A stretch of DNA of 64,000 nt from Pedobacter sp. R20-19 (GTDB lineage: Bacteria > Bacteroidota > Bacteroidia > Sphingobacteriales > Sphingobacteriaceae), in the NCBI RefSeq assembly GCF_000708265.2, contig NZ_JCKI01000001.1, positions 744,001 to 808,000 of the forward strand, written 5' to 3'. This document shows positions 26,791-35,646 of this stretch, one piece after another; positions within the stretch are counted from its first letter, which is position 1; every line of letters begins with the position of its first letter. A model generated the notes under the pieces. That model did no database searches. It worked only from the letters and a program-made list of their open reading frames with translations, and had not been told where the DNA came from. A program made the translations under genes and the position numbers.

Positions 26791-27531
26791 CTATTTTACA
26801 CTCTTCGCAATACTGAGTTTATTTTCTTTGATGCCCTTCACCACTAAACCTGCAATTTGTTTTGCACCTACCGGACTTAAATGCGTGTCATCCTTCTTTC
26901 CATTAGGGTAATTTACATTTCCAGAATCCACATGCATAAACAATTTGATTGATCCTTCATCCCCCAAATCATTTAATAACTGTTCTGTTTTAGCAAGCAT
27001 ATCAATCAAAGGCACTTTTAAGGAATCTGCTACTTGTCTGGTTACACCAGGGTAATCCCCATGGCTATCTTTCAAAATTCCATTCTTAAAACTTCTTCTG
27101 GAGATCGGCGTAAGCAAAACAGGAATGGCCTTTTTACTTCTGGCTTCGTTCACATAATTCACCAGGTTGATTTTAAAATCAGCTAATGAAACTCCAACAG
27201 CTGGCTTATCAACTTTTTCATCATTATGTCCAAATTCAATCAAAACATAATCATCAGGTTTTAGATTTTCCAGAATAGGTTGCCAATGATTTTCTGCCCG
27301 GAAAGATTTGGTACTCCTGCCGTTTAATGCCTTATTCTCCACTTTAACATCACTGTTAAAAAACGATTGTAATTCCATTCCCCAACCTGTTTCAGGATAA
27401 GCTTTAGCCTGCTTGTTGGCTGCTGTAGAATCACCAATGATGTAAAGTGTTGTTTGTTTTTGAATGATGGAAAATCCACTGAAAATTATCAGGCTGGTTA
27501 AGGCAAAAAGGACAAAGAATTTTGTTTTCAT
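26791..27531 (-). CDS. Rhamnogalacturonan acetylesterase (SGNH hydrolase, CE12-like)
   Basis: 246 residues with an N-terminal signal (about 5-24). SGNH blocks: IGDSTAANK with Ser35, GRSTKSF, EFGHNDEKVDKP and DDTHLSPVG with Asp214/His217. It is related to, but clearly distinct from, the 262-residue enzyme at 7783-8571. It lies 3 bp downstream of a CE8 pectinesterase, so the two ester-removing enzymes are one transcription unit. Likely periplasmic deacetylation of pectin. Confidence 0.88.
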   Translation of the reverse strand: MKTKFFVLFALTSLIIFSGFSIIQKQTTLYIIGDSTAANKQAKAYPETGWGMELQSFFNSDVKVENKALNGRSTKSFRAENHWQPILENLKPDDYVLIEFGHNDEKVDKPAVGVSLADFKINLVNYVNEARSKKAIPVLLTPISRRSFKNGILKDSHGDYPGVTRQVADSLKVPLIDMLAKTEQLLNDLGDEGSIKLFMHVDSGNVNYPNGKKDDTHLSPVGAKQIAGLVVKGIKENKLSIAKSVK

Positions 27532-27534
27532 GTG

Positions 27535-28554
27535 CTAGTTTTTAATGGCAGGATTCCAGTGATCTGTGCCACTGAATATATTTTTAACAGTATAATCTCT
27601 AATTTCCCGATCAGATAATTGCTTGCTCCAGTTTAACCTCGTAGCTGGAGATGCACCATCACCTACGCTTTTATACTCCGCGTAAAAAGTAGTTTTTTCT
27701 TTATCCGGAAACATTTTATCGCCTTTCCAGGGGTTCCATCCTTCGGGAAGAATGTGTTTGCCTAACTCACATCGAATGAAAACTGTTTTGGCAAAGGGCC
27801 GCCATGGTCTGCCCAGGTAAACTTTATTAACCGATTGATCAACTACAAGTTTACAGTCAAGAAACACAAAGCCAAATTGTTGATTTTCAGAAGTGGCGGC
27901 AGCTGTAACATACGAATCGCTTAAACTTTTTATTTCGCAATTTTGAAATATAGCGGTAGCCTGCCCGAAAATAAAATCTGTTGTACCTTCAATATAACAA
28001 CTCACGTAATACTGTCTGCTTTTTTCTGTGGCGGCATATAGGGTATCCTGATTACCTAAAAATTTGCAGTTTCTGGCAACAAAACGATCGCCTTCTACAT
28101 GAAGCGCCACCGCCTGTCCCACCCGCCCTGAAGAATTGATAATGGTCAGGTTTTCTAAAATGCAATCATTGCCCTGCACTAAAACAGAATAGGAGGTATA
28201 AGTGCTCATTTTTTCATTCCCAAAAGCATCTTTGTTCGGGTTCATCTTTCCAGAATAATCATTAAACGTGATGATGGTTTTTTCTTTGTTTTCTCCAATG
28301 ATACTGATCTTGGTTTTCCAGGAAGGAATAATTAGTTTCTCCTGATAAGTCCCGTTTTTTACAAAAATTTTAACCTGCTTTTCACCTAAATCACGAACCG
28401 AATTTACAGCTTCCTGAATGGTTTTGTAGTTGCCGCTTCCATCTTTCGAAACGGTTATTTCGGCCGGATACCTGGAGTCTTGCGCATGGGCTTGTAGAAA
28501 AAACAAAGCCAGTAGAAACAGTGCGGTAAATCTAAAGGATATGATTTGAAGCAT
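27535..28554 (-). CDS. Pectinesterase (CE8 pectin methylesterase)
   Basis: 339 residues; signal peptide ending QAHAQ (about residue 25). CE8 beta-helix with VSKDGSGNYKTIQEAVNSV, GQAVALHVEGDRFVARNC, LGNQDTLYAATE (Asp), GTTDFIFGQAT (nucleophile Asp) and YLGRPWRPFAKTVF (Arg). It removes methyl esters from pectin. First gene of a two-gene unit with the CE12 enzyme; a strong terminator separates it from the SusCD operon upstream, so it needs its own promoter within 28555-28590, where I see no clear -7 box. Confidence 0.92.
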   Translation of the reverse strand: MLQIISFRFTALFLLALFFLQAHAQDSRYPAEITVSKDGSGNYKTIQEAVNSVRDLGEKQVKIFVKNGTYQEKLIIPSWKTKISIIGENKEKTIITFNDYSGKMNPNKDAFGNEKMSTYTSYSVLVQGNDCILENLTIINSSGRVGQAVALHVEGDRFVARNCKFLGNQDTLYAATEKSRQYYVSCYIEGTTDFIFGQATAIFQNCEIKSLSDSYVTAAATSENQQFGFVFLDCKLVVDQSVNKVYLGRPWRPFAKTVFIRCELGKHILPEGWNPWKGDKMFPDKEKTTFYAEYKSVGDGASPATRLNWSKQLSDREIRDYTVKNIFSGTDHWNPAIKN

Positions 28555-28587
28555 TTGATAAAAGTGAAATTTAAGATTTAAAGATCA

Positions 28588-28618
28588 ATAAAAAAGGGCA
28601 GAATAAATCCTGCCCTTT
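28588..28618 (-). terminator. Rho-independent terminator of the SusCD operon
   Basis: On the minus strand AAAGGGCAG and CTGCCCTTT (28610-28618 and 28593-28601) pair over 9 bp around an 8-base loop, followed by a run of T. It lies 18 bp after the beta-helix lipoprotein gene. Confidence 0.85.
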
Positions 28619-28635
28619 CATTAAATTGAGAGGTT

Positions 28636-30282
28636 TTAATATGTCCATCTTGGGTCACCAATTGCACTGCCTGTATTGCCGGCCGTTCTAAGTGTAGAAT
28701 TAGCCGGAAGGGTAAAGTCAGTTGTAGTGGCAGACCAGCCTAAGTTTTGGGTTTGATTGCTGGTTAAGGTTGCTGTTCCAAAAGTTAATGCGGTACCTCC
28801 GGTTAAAGCGCTTGAAAGGTTAAAATAGTTACTGTTTGAGATGCTCAATGTGCTTCCTGCTCCGGTAGCCCTGATGGCCGCTGCATTAACAGTACCAGAT
28901 TTTGGTGTGTTCGCTAAAATGCTATTCAGTATCGTAAATTTTATAGGATTTGCACTGGCATCAAGCAAAGCATATTTTGCATTTCCACCGAAACCATTAA
29001 AGGTTGAGTTGCTTATGGCCACAGTTGGTATTACATCGCCCGCATAGGTTGTACTCGCTGTTACTAAACCAGGGCCGGCATTGTAAAATGTAGATTTGGA
29101 TATACCAATGGTATTAAATTGCATTTTATTTACATGGAAAGTATAGTAAGCTGAAGAGCCATTTAATCCCATATCGTAAACGATGGTATTGTTTACTGCA
29201 ATGTTGGTGATTTTAAAATCTCTGGCCGCTGTTCCACGGTCTCCACGGAGAAATGCAGTAGTAGCGCCATGTACAATACAGTTTTCTACCACTACATTGG
29301 TGAAGGTTGCTGCTGAACCATTTGCTGCCTGAGAACCAATAAAGTTGATAAAATAAATTGCGGCTCCGGCTGTGCCGTCAAACTCAATTCCTGAAAGTGT
29401 AACCCCTGCACCTGTACCCTCCAGATCTATTTCTTTGTAGTTTACCTTTGTATCGGTTGGGTTACCAGAGGTTGATTTTAGGGTAATCGTTTTCTGTGTG
29501 ATGAATGAAGTGGCTGCTAAAGTGTAAGTACCCGGATTTAACCCGATGATTGCACCATTAGCTGCATTGGTAATGGCTGCGGCCAAGTCATCACCTGGAT
29601 TTAGTTTCACCGTATAATTAGTTGGTAAAAGCGTGGTAAAAGTAACCAGCCCTTTGCTTTTAGTCCCATCAAAAAGTTCTGCGCTGTATAAAACTCCTGC
29701 AGTTATTCCGCTAATGGTTTTTATCCCGGCAGCTGCATCAGCAGTGCTAAGCGATGTTGTTACTGCAGCACCAGTAGCAGGAGTAAGTACAATTGAACTT
29801 AAACCAGTTGTTGGTTTAAAGCGAAGTGTGATATTGGTTTCTTTGATGTCGTTATCCCTTACGGCCAGAAACAATTGTGTGCCGCTTAACTGAAACACAC
29901 TGCTTCTTACATATTTAGATTCAGGTTGATCTGCGGTGGCATTGGCCTTAATCCTGGCGTAATATTTTGTCCGCACCGGAATATTATCTTCTGTAACCGT
30001 TACGCCCGCAGTATCTGATGTTGCGGAGTATTTAATGGTTGCAAAAGTAGAATCGGTAGAGAAATCTATGCTGTACTTTAATGCTTTACCTGTTGCCATC
30101 AATGGTACAGTCCAGGTTAATTTAGCCTGAGTTTCTCCTGAGGTAATTTTAACTTCACTAGGTTTAAATAACCGGGCAGGTTCATCAGGCTGATCTTCTG
30201 ATTTTTTACAGGCATTTAGCGCAATAGCCATTAAAACAAGTATTGCTATTTTGCTGCTGATCTGAGCTATCATTTTTTTCAT
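28636..30282 (-). CDS. Lipoprotein with fibronectin-III-like and beta-helix (DUF4957/DUF5123-like) domains
   Basis: 548 residues. N-terminal lipobox (ALNAC, Cys25) followed by KKSEDQPDE, so probably surface-exposed. Residues about 40-130 look like a fibronectin-III repeat (EVKITSGETQAKLTWTVPL). A second beta domain follows to about 225. From about 230 on, repeated short strands with Asn/Gly turns (LNPGDDLAAAITNAANGAII, then ITLKSTSGNP, FNTIGISKSTFYNAG) indicate a pectin-lyase-like right-handed helix of the kind called DUF4957/DUF5123. No catalytic residues of PL or GH families are evident. As last gene of the SusCD operon it is likely a pectin-binding surface protein. Domain names by resemblance. 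Confidence 0.75.
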   Translation of the reverse strand: MKKMIAQISSKIAILVLMAIALNACKKSEDQPDEPARLFKPSEVKITSGETQAKLTWTVPLMATGKALKYSIDFSTDSTFATIKYSATSDTAGVTVTEDNIPVRTKYYARIKANATADQPESKYVRSSVFQLSGTQLFLAVRDNDIKETNITLRFKPTTGLSSIVLTPATGAAVTTSLSTADAAAGIKTISGITAGVLYSAELFDGTKSKGLVTFTTLLPTNYTVKLNPGDDLAAAITNAANGAIIGLNPGTYTLAATSFITQKTITLKSTSGNPTDTKVNYKEIDLEGTGAGVTLSGIEFDGTAGAAIYFINFIGSQAANGSAATFTNVVVENCIVHGATTAFLRGDRGTAARDFKITNIAVNNTIVYDMGLNGSSAYYTFHVNKMQFNTIGISKSTFYNAGPGLVTASTTYAGDVIPTVAISNSTFNGFGGNAKYALLDASANPIKFTILNSILANTPKSGTVNAAAIRATGAGSTLSISNSNYFNLSSALTGGTALTFGTATLTSNQTQNLGWSATTTDFTLPANSTLRTAGNTGSAIGDPRWTY

Positions 30283-30300
30283 TATTGATGTTTCTAAACG

Positions 30301-32136
30301 TTAATAACCAAAGTTTTGTACCATGCTGGTGTTTTCGATCAAAGCCGTTTTCGGATAAGGGAAAAGCTCTTTTTTATTGGCTTCGAAATAAAAGGCTATG
30401 CCTGTTGAAGTACTAGTAATTGAATTGTCTTCTGATACAGATTTCCTCCAGTTTTTGGTTGTGTATCCTGTTGGTGCTGAAGCAACACCCAATCCAGGTG
30501 AAGCAAAAACATTGTTGGGCGTGCCGCCAAACAAATCTAAAGTGGCTACCTCATTTATGCTGGTGCCTAAAAGGTAATTTCCTTCCTTGGCATAAATATA
30601 ATCCGGAACTCCTGCATAAGCGCCTGTTCCGGCAATTAATGCCCTTATTTTTGCGCGTGTTTCTTCGAATTTACTACCTAATAAATTCCATCTGATCAAG
30701 TCATATTTTCTAATCGCCTCACCACCAAACTCCAATAAACGTTCTTTAACCAATGCGTTGAAAAAATCAGTTTTAGCAGTTGGCGTAACAGGGATTTGTG
30801 TTTCAAAACCCAGGTAGGCTCTTTTCTGAACTTCCTGCAGGGCGCTTACTGCGGTTGCTGATGGTGCGCCATTAATTTCATTATCTGCTTCGGCGTACAT
30901 TAACAACACATCTGCAAAGCGGATTAAAGGCCAGTTAATACTAAAGTTCTGTGCTGCTGAAGAACCGTTATAGGCTGTCCACGATTTGCGGAATTTTCCA
31001 TCCGTCATATTAAAAAGTGTATTAATGATCTTTTTTGAAGTGGCCGTAATTTCGAACACGCCAATGGTTACATCTCTGCGGCAATCTTTAGTAACATCGA
31101 AATCATAAAAATAAGTTGGAATGGCATTCATTCCGCCACCGCCTGTACCATAAGTAGAAGCGGCATTGAAACGGACACCATTGTAATAACCTAATTTACT
31201 ATCGGTTGTGGCGTTACTTCCAAAAGCGGCCACTTCAAACATCAGTTCGTGGGCATCATCCAGGCGGGTTCCGTGCAAGGTTTTAAACACATTTTCATAA
31301 CTTGGATTTAAGCTATGTTCAGATCTGTTATTCATAATATCCAGACACTCATCAAATGCAATTTTGTAGTAAGTTAAGTAATCGCTGCTACGCGTCATTT
31401 GGTTACGTTTCAAGGAGTATCCGCCACGTGCCAGCGCTAAACGTGCCCTTAATGCTTTGATGGCGCCTTTTGTAAAGCGAAAACTTCCATATTCAGTAAT
31501 CCCACTTCTCCATGGCACCAGGCCTTCGGCTGTTTTTAAATCGGCAATAATTTTATCATAGGTTTGATTGCGGTCTACATTTGGGCCATAAAGTGTTTCA
31601 GCATCTGCTGATGGTACGAAAGATACCGGCACATCTCCCCAGTTGCGGATCAGTTCATGTAAAAATTGTGCCCTTAAGGTTAAGGCTTCACCTAAATAGC
31701 GCTTCATAATCGTTTTATCAGCTTCTGATCCTTCATTATAAAGTTTGGAAGCCGGAATATATTTGATGCAAATATTGGCACGTTCTACGCCTTGATAGAG
31801 TTGCAGAAACGGATTGGTGAGATCTGTATTATCAGAACTTGCGCCATACATGCTTATTCCACGGCGATCAGAAGAACTGTAACTGCCTGATGTTCTAAAA
31901 TCATCTGCTGTTACACCGAACAAGGTAGAAATCCGGTTGCCATAACCATTATCACCACAAAGTCGGTTATACACCCCAATAATGGCTGCGTTAGTATTAG
32001 CTGTGCTTTCAAAAACCACATCAGGAGAAGAAGTAGATGGCGATTGCACATCTAAATATTTTTTACATGAAGTATTAACGCAAACTGCTGCAATCGTCAT
32101 GACCATTAAAGCAGATTTTATAAATTTATTGTTCAT
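30301..32136 (-). CDS. SusD/RagB family nutrient-binding lipoprotein
   Basis: 611 residues; lipobox VNTSC (Cys24) then KKYLDVQSPS, typical of SusD. TPR-like helices carry the family hallmarks AEALTLRAQFLHEL-type motif (here LGEALTLRAQFLHELIRNWG), RFTKGAIKALRARLALARGG, and WPLIRFADVLLMYAEADNEI. C-terminal KERLLEFGGEAIRKYDLIRW is the usual end block. It caps SusC at the cell surface and binds oligosaccharide, here presumably oligogalacturonides. It begins 18 bp after susC. Confidence 0.94.
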   Translation of the reverse strand: MNNKFIKSALMVMTIAAVCVNTSCKKYLDVQSPSTSSPDVVFESTANTNAAIIGVYNRLCGDNGYGNRISTLFGVTADDFRTSGSYSSSDRRGISMYGASSDNTDLTNPFLQLYQGVERANICIKYIPASKLYNEGSEADKTIMKRYLGEALTLRAQFLHELIRNWGDVPVSFVPSADAETLYGPNVDRNQTYDKIIADLKTAEGLVPWRSGITEYGSFRFTKGAIKALRARLALARGGYSLKRNQMTRSSDYLTYYKIAFDECLDIMNNRSEHSLNPSYENVFKTLHGTRLDDAHELMFEVAAFGSNATTDSKLGYYNGVRFNAASTYGTGGGGMNAIPTYFYDFDVTKDCRRDVTIGVFEITATSKKIINTLFNMTDGKFRKSWTAYNGSSAAQNFSINWPLIRFADVLLMYAEADNEINGAPSATAVSALQEVQKRAYLGFETQIPVTPTAKTDFFNALVKERLLEFGGEAIRKYDLIRWNLLGSKFEETRAKIRALIAGTGAYAGVPDYIYAKEGNYLLGTSINEVATLDLFGGTPNNVFASPGLGVASAPTGYTTKNWRKSVSEDNSITSTSTGIAFYFEANKKELFPYPKTALIENTSMVQNFGY

Positions 32137-32154
32137 TTTTCTTTAATGTTTTGA

Positions 32155-35100
32155 TTAAAATACCATGTTAATACCTGCTAGAATATATCTGCTGCGTGGA
32201 TATGCGGCGTAATCTATCCCTGGTGTTAGCGGATTTGAACGGCGGGTATTTGCTTCCGGATCGTAACCGGTATAACCAGTAATGGTATATAAATTATTAA
32301 CTGTTCCGTAAACCCTGAGTTTAGAAATGAAACCCGTTCTTTTCATTAATTTCTGTGGTAAAGTATAGCCTAAAGTAACGTTGCTGATTCTCAAAAACGA
32401 ACCACTTTCTATGGCATAGGAGGTAAGTGCGTAATTACCAGTGGTTGGGGTCCACATGGTGGTGTTGGCATTCATGGCCGTTAATAGATTTGGATCGGTA
32501 ACTTTTACGCCATTTGCATCAAAGTTCTGCCAGCGATCATTCATCACAGAAAGTAAATTATTGTCTTTTACATTGTATTGTGAGGTGAATTCAATCTTAT
32601 TGGCGTTATACACCTTGCTTCCATAACTGAAGTTGACAAAAACCGTCATGTCGAAGTTTTTATAGGCAAACTGGTTATTAAAGCCTCCTGTAAATTTTGG
32701 CTGTGAAGTTCCTAAAACCGTTCTGTCATCATCACCACTCATCATACTGGTTGATGAAGAAAGTTTTTTAACCTTCATATCACCTGGCTGCGGATCACGA
32801 CTTCCTAAAAGTACCCTGCTGTTGGCAACGGTTGGCTTTAACGTGTAGGTGTATGCGCCTGTCGTTGCGTTTTGTATGTAAGTAAAATCATCTATCGTAT
32901 AACGGCCGTCAGAAACGAAACCATAAAACTGTCCAACAGGCTGACCAACTTCTACTTTAAAATCGCCAAGACTATTTACCCAGCCAGATTGGGTGATGTA
33001 GGAGTTTACACCATTTTGCAGTTCAACAATTTTATTGCTGTTAAAGGAAATGTTAAAACTTGTGGTGTAATTGAAATTCTGGGTTTTTACAGCCTGATAA
33101 TTTAATTGTAATTCAAAACCTTTGTTTTGCGTTTTGCCTACATTTTGTTGTTGAGTGGCATAACCAGTAGTTTGTGGCACATTGGCATTTAAGAGCAGGT
33201 TTTTAGTCCTGTTGTCGTAATAATCCAGGTTAAGGGAGAGCCTGTTTTTGAAAAGGTCGATATCAATCCCTAAGTTTTTTGAAAGATTGGTTTCCCAGGT
33301 AATGTTCGGATTGGATAAAATATTACCCGTGGCCGTACCAGAAATCAAGCCAGGCGTAACTACATTATCTCTATCGGCATAACCGCCAGTAGTAGAGCTG
33401 ATGTAAAATAAAGTTCTGAATAAATCCTGACCAATGCGATTGTTTCCGGCTGCACCATAACTCATTCTTACTTTAAAGTTTTCTAACCAGTCGAGGTTCA
33501 TGTCTTTAACAAACTTTTCTTCTGTTACTCTCCATGCCACCTGTGCTGATGGGAAATAACCCCATTGCTTGCCTTCCGCAAATAAGGAAGAAGCATCTGT
33601 TCTGAAGTTTACAGTAGCCAGGTATTTGTTTTTGAAAGCGTAGGAAAGCCTGCTGAATAAAGAAAACTGCCTTGTTCCGGAAATTAAAGAAGTTGGCCTG
33701 TCTTGCACGGTATTAGCAGGAGCTGCACTTTTAAAGGCGTCTTCTGCAGAAATATCTATTGGAAAAAATTTAGTAGTGGTAGATCTCGAATCAATGTCGA
33801 TCATATTAATTTCTTGCCCAACCAAAATATCTAAACTGTGGTTTTTGCCTAAATCTGGTTTATAAGAAAGGGTATTGGTATTGATGAAAGACTTTTGAGA
33901 TACGGTATCCAGCTGAATGGCTGGTAAGCCAGCGCTGTTTCTGGCCACATTACTTACCGGACCATTAAAAGTATTGGTATGTCTGCTCACCCTGTTGTAG
34001 CCCACGGTACTTTTGAAAGTCAGGTTTTTTAAGATGGAATATTGTGCATAAGCACTGCTAATTAAATCATTTCTGTAATCATATTTTAGTTCCTGGTTGG
34101 CCAGCGTAATGGGATTTGATAAACCAGTAGTCAGGTAATCAGCATCAAATAAATCTCCACTGTCACTTCCGCCAGAATAAGGTTGGTACCGCACCGAGTT
34201 TCTTAAGCGATTGGTACCTTGCGATCCGGTTGAGGTGGTACCCACACCATCAACACGCTGGTGGCTGTAACGGGCATTAATGCCAGCCCTTAATTTACTG
34301 GTAAATTTATGATCCAAACGAACAGATGCAAAGGTTCTTTTAAAACCAGAGTTAAGCATAATGCCATCTTCATCTGTATTATTGACTGAAACATTGTATG
34401 TAGTTTTTGTAGAACCGCCAGAAAGATTTAAAACCTCGGTATGGCTAAATGCCTGTCTGCCAAAAACTTTATCCTGCCAGTCGATATTCTGAATATTTTT
34501 ATAGATATCCAAATCCTCAAAAGTACCATAGCGCTTGGTGAAACTGTCCTTAACATCCTGCGTAGTGTTGTTATTGTAAAGCTCGTATTGGTATTTAACA
34601 AACTCATAAGGATTCATTACATCCAGTTTATTTACAATTTGCCTTGCGCCGGCATAAGCATCAAATGAAATGATCGGTTTGCCGGGTTTACCGCTTTTAG
34701 TGGTAATGATTACTACACCATTTGCACCTCTGCTGCCATAAATGGAAGTGGATGCCACATCCTTTAATACATCAATGGATTGAATTTCGTTTGGAGATAA
34801 GATAGATAAGGCATTTTCTACCTGAATTCCGTCTACAATATACAATGGTGAGTTATCGCCTGTTAACGAACTCCCGCCACGAACTTTAATCACCACTTCC
34901 GCTCCCGGGCTGCCTTCTGTTGTGGTTACCGAAACACCTGCCAGCTTTCCTGCCAATGCCTGGGCTGCAGTACTTACAGGGAATTGCTCAATATCTTTTC
35001 CTGAAACAGAAGAAACAGCACCCGTTAAGGCCTCTTTTCTTACTGAACCATAGCCAATATTAACCGTAACCTCCTGTAAATTATTGGCATCTTCTTCTAA

Positions 35101-35385
35101 TGTAATATCTAGTTTACTTTGGTCTCCAAGCGTAACCACCCGGGTTTTATAACCAACATAGGCAAAAGTAATGACTGCGCCTTTGCCCGGAACGGCTACT
35201 TTATAACCACCGTTAGCATCTGTGCTTACGCCAGATTTAGAATCTTTTACGGTTACACTTACGCCAACTAAAGCCTGCCCGTCTGCTTTATCTTTTACGG
35301 TTCCTGTGAGCTGTTTGTTTTGAGCATGAACTGCAGTGAATCCAAAAAAAGTGAGAAATGATAAAAAGAGTAAAACTCTGCTCAT
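32155..35385 (-). CDS. SusC/RagA family TonB-linked outer-membrane transporter
   Basis: 1076 residues. Signal peptide to about VHAQ (residue 22), carboxypeptidase-regulatory-like domain (about 25-105), plug domain with NIGYGSVRKEALTGAVSSVS, AQALAGKLAGV, IVDGIQVENA and SIYGSRGANGVVIITTKSGK (about 108-235), then a 22-strand barrel ending YPRSRYILAGINMVF. No STN signalling domain precedes the plug, so it is a transporter rather than a sigma/anti-sigma sensor. First gene of the susC-susD-lipoprotein operon, divergent from lacI. A -7-like box TAAGTTTG lies on its strand at 35508-35515. Confidence 0.95.
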   Translation of the reverse strand: MSRVLLFLSFLTFFGFTAVHAQNKQLTGTVKDKADGQALVGVSVTVKDSKSGVSTDANGGYKVAVPGKGAVITFAYVGYKTRVVTLGDQSKLDITLEEDANNLQEVTVNIGYGSVRKEALTGAVSSVSGKDIEQFPVSTAAQALAGKLAGVSVTTTEGSPGAEVVIKVRGGSSLTGDNSPLYIVDGIQVENALSILSPNEIQSIDVLKDVASTSIYGSRGANGVVIITTKSGKPGKPIISFDAYAGARQIVNKLDVMNPYEFVKYQYELYNNNTTQDVKDSFTKRYGTFEDLDIYKNIQNIDWQDKVFGRQAFSHTEVLNLSGGSTKTTYNVSVNNTDEDGIMLNSGFKRTFASVRLDHKFTSKLRAGINARYSHQRVDGVGTTSTGSQGTNRLRNSVRYQPYSGGSDSGDLFDADYLTTGLSNPITLANQELKYDYRNDLISSAYAQYSILKNLTFKSTVGYNRVSRHTNTFNGPVSNVARNSAGLPAIQLDTVSQKSFINTNTLSYKPDLGKNHSLDILVGQEINMIDIDSRSTTTKFFPIDISAEDAFKSAAPANTVQDRPTSLISGTRQFSLFSRLSYAFKNKYLATVNFRTDASSLFAEGKQWGYFPSAQVAWRVTEEKFVKDMNLDWLENFKVRMSYGAAGNNRIGQDLFRTLFYISSTTGGYADRDNVVTPGLISGTATGNILSNPNITWETNLSKNLGIDIDLFKNRLSLNLDYYDNRTKNLLLNANVPQTTGYATQQQNVGKTQNKGFELQLNYQAVKTQNFNYTTSFNISFNSNKIVELQNGVNSYITQSGWVNSLGDFKVEVGQPVGQFYGFVSDGRYTIDDFTYIQNATTGAYTYTLKPTVANSRVLLGSRDPQPGDMKVKKLSSSTSMMSGDDDRTVLGTSQPKFTGGFNNQFAYKNFDMTVFVNFSYGSKVYNANKIEFTSQYNVKDNNLLSVMNDRWQNFDANGVKVTDPNLLTAMNANTTMWTPTTGNYALTSYAIESGSFLRISNVTLGYTLPQKLMKRTGFISKLRVYGTVNNLYTITGYTGYDPEANTRRSNPLTPGIDYAAYPRSRYILAGINMVF

Positions 35386-35507
35386 AATGATGAATTAAAT
35401 TAAATACTTGGTTTAAGTTTTAGGTGGACATATGCCGGGAGAAGAAAATTCTATTTCGGAATGTTTTGGTTTGTTAATATTTGGTTACGTTGATGGAAAC
35501 AATTTTA

Positions 35508-35515
35508 CAAACTTA
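35508..35515 (-). promoter_or_regulatory. -7 box (TAnnTTTG) for susC
   Basis: On the minus strand the sequence reads TAAGTTTG, an exact match to the Bacteroidota -7 consensus. A TTTG (35539-35542 on the plus strand as CAAA) lies 23 bp upstream, slightly longer than the usual 19-21. The operator-like site at 35548 lies just upstream of it. Confidence 0.45.
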
Positions 35516-35547
35516 AAATGGATTGAAATCAGATTTAACAAAAAAAG

Positions 35548-35577
35548 TGTGCAATCGTTCCCAAAAACGTTTATGTG
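35548..35577. promoter_or_regulatory. Candidate LacI-family operator (site 2), between susC and lacI
   Basis: TGTGCAATCG, 10 bp, then CGTTTATGTG. The first 15 bases (TGTGCAATCGTTCCC) are identical to site 1 and the CGTTT is in register, but inverted symmetry is weaker (6 of 10). It is 70 bp before the lacI start and upstream of the susC -7 box. Confidence 0.6.
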
Positions 35578-35646
35578 ACGTTTATTAATTGCGGTTTCAA
35601 AGTCCCGAACAGAGATATTTTTTGTAACTTGTACGCATCACGAAAA

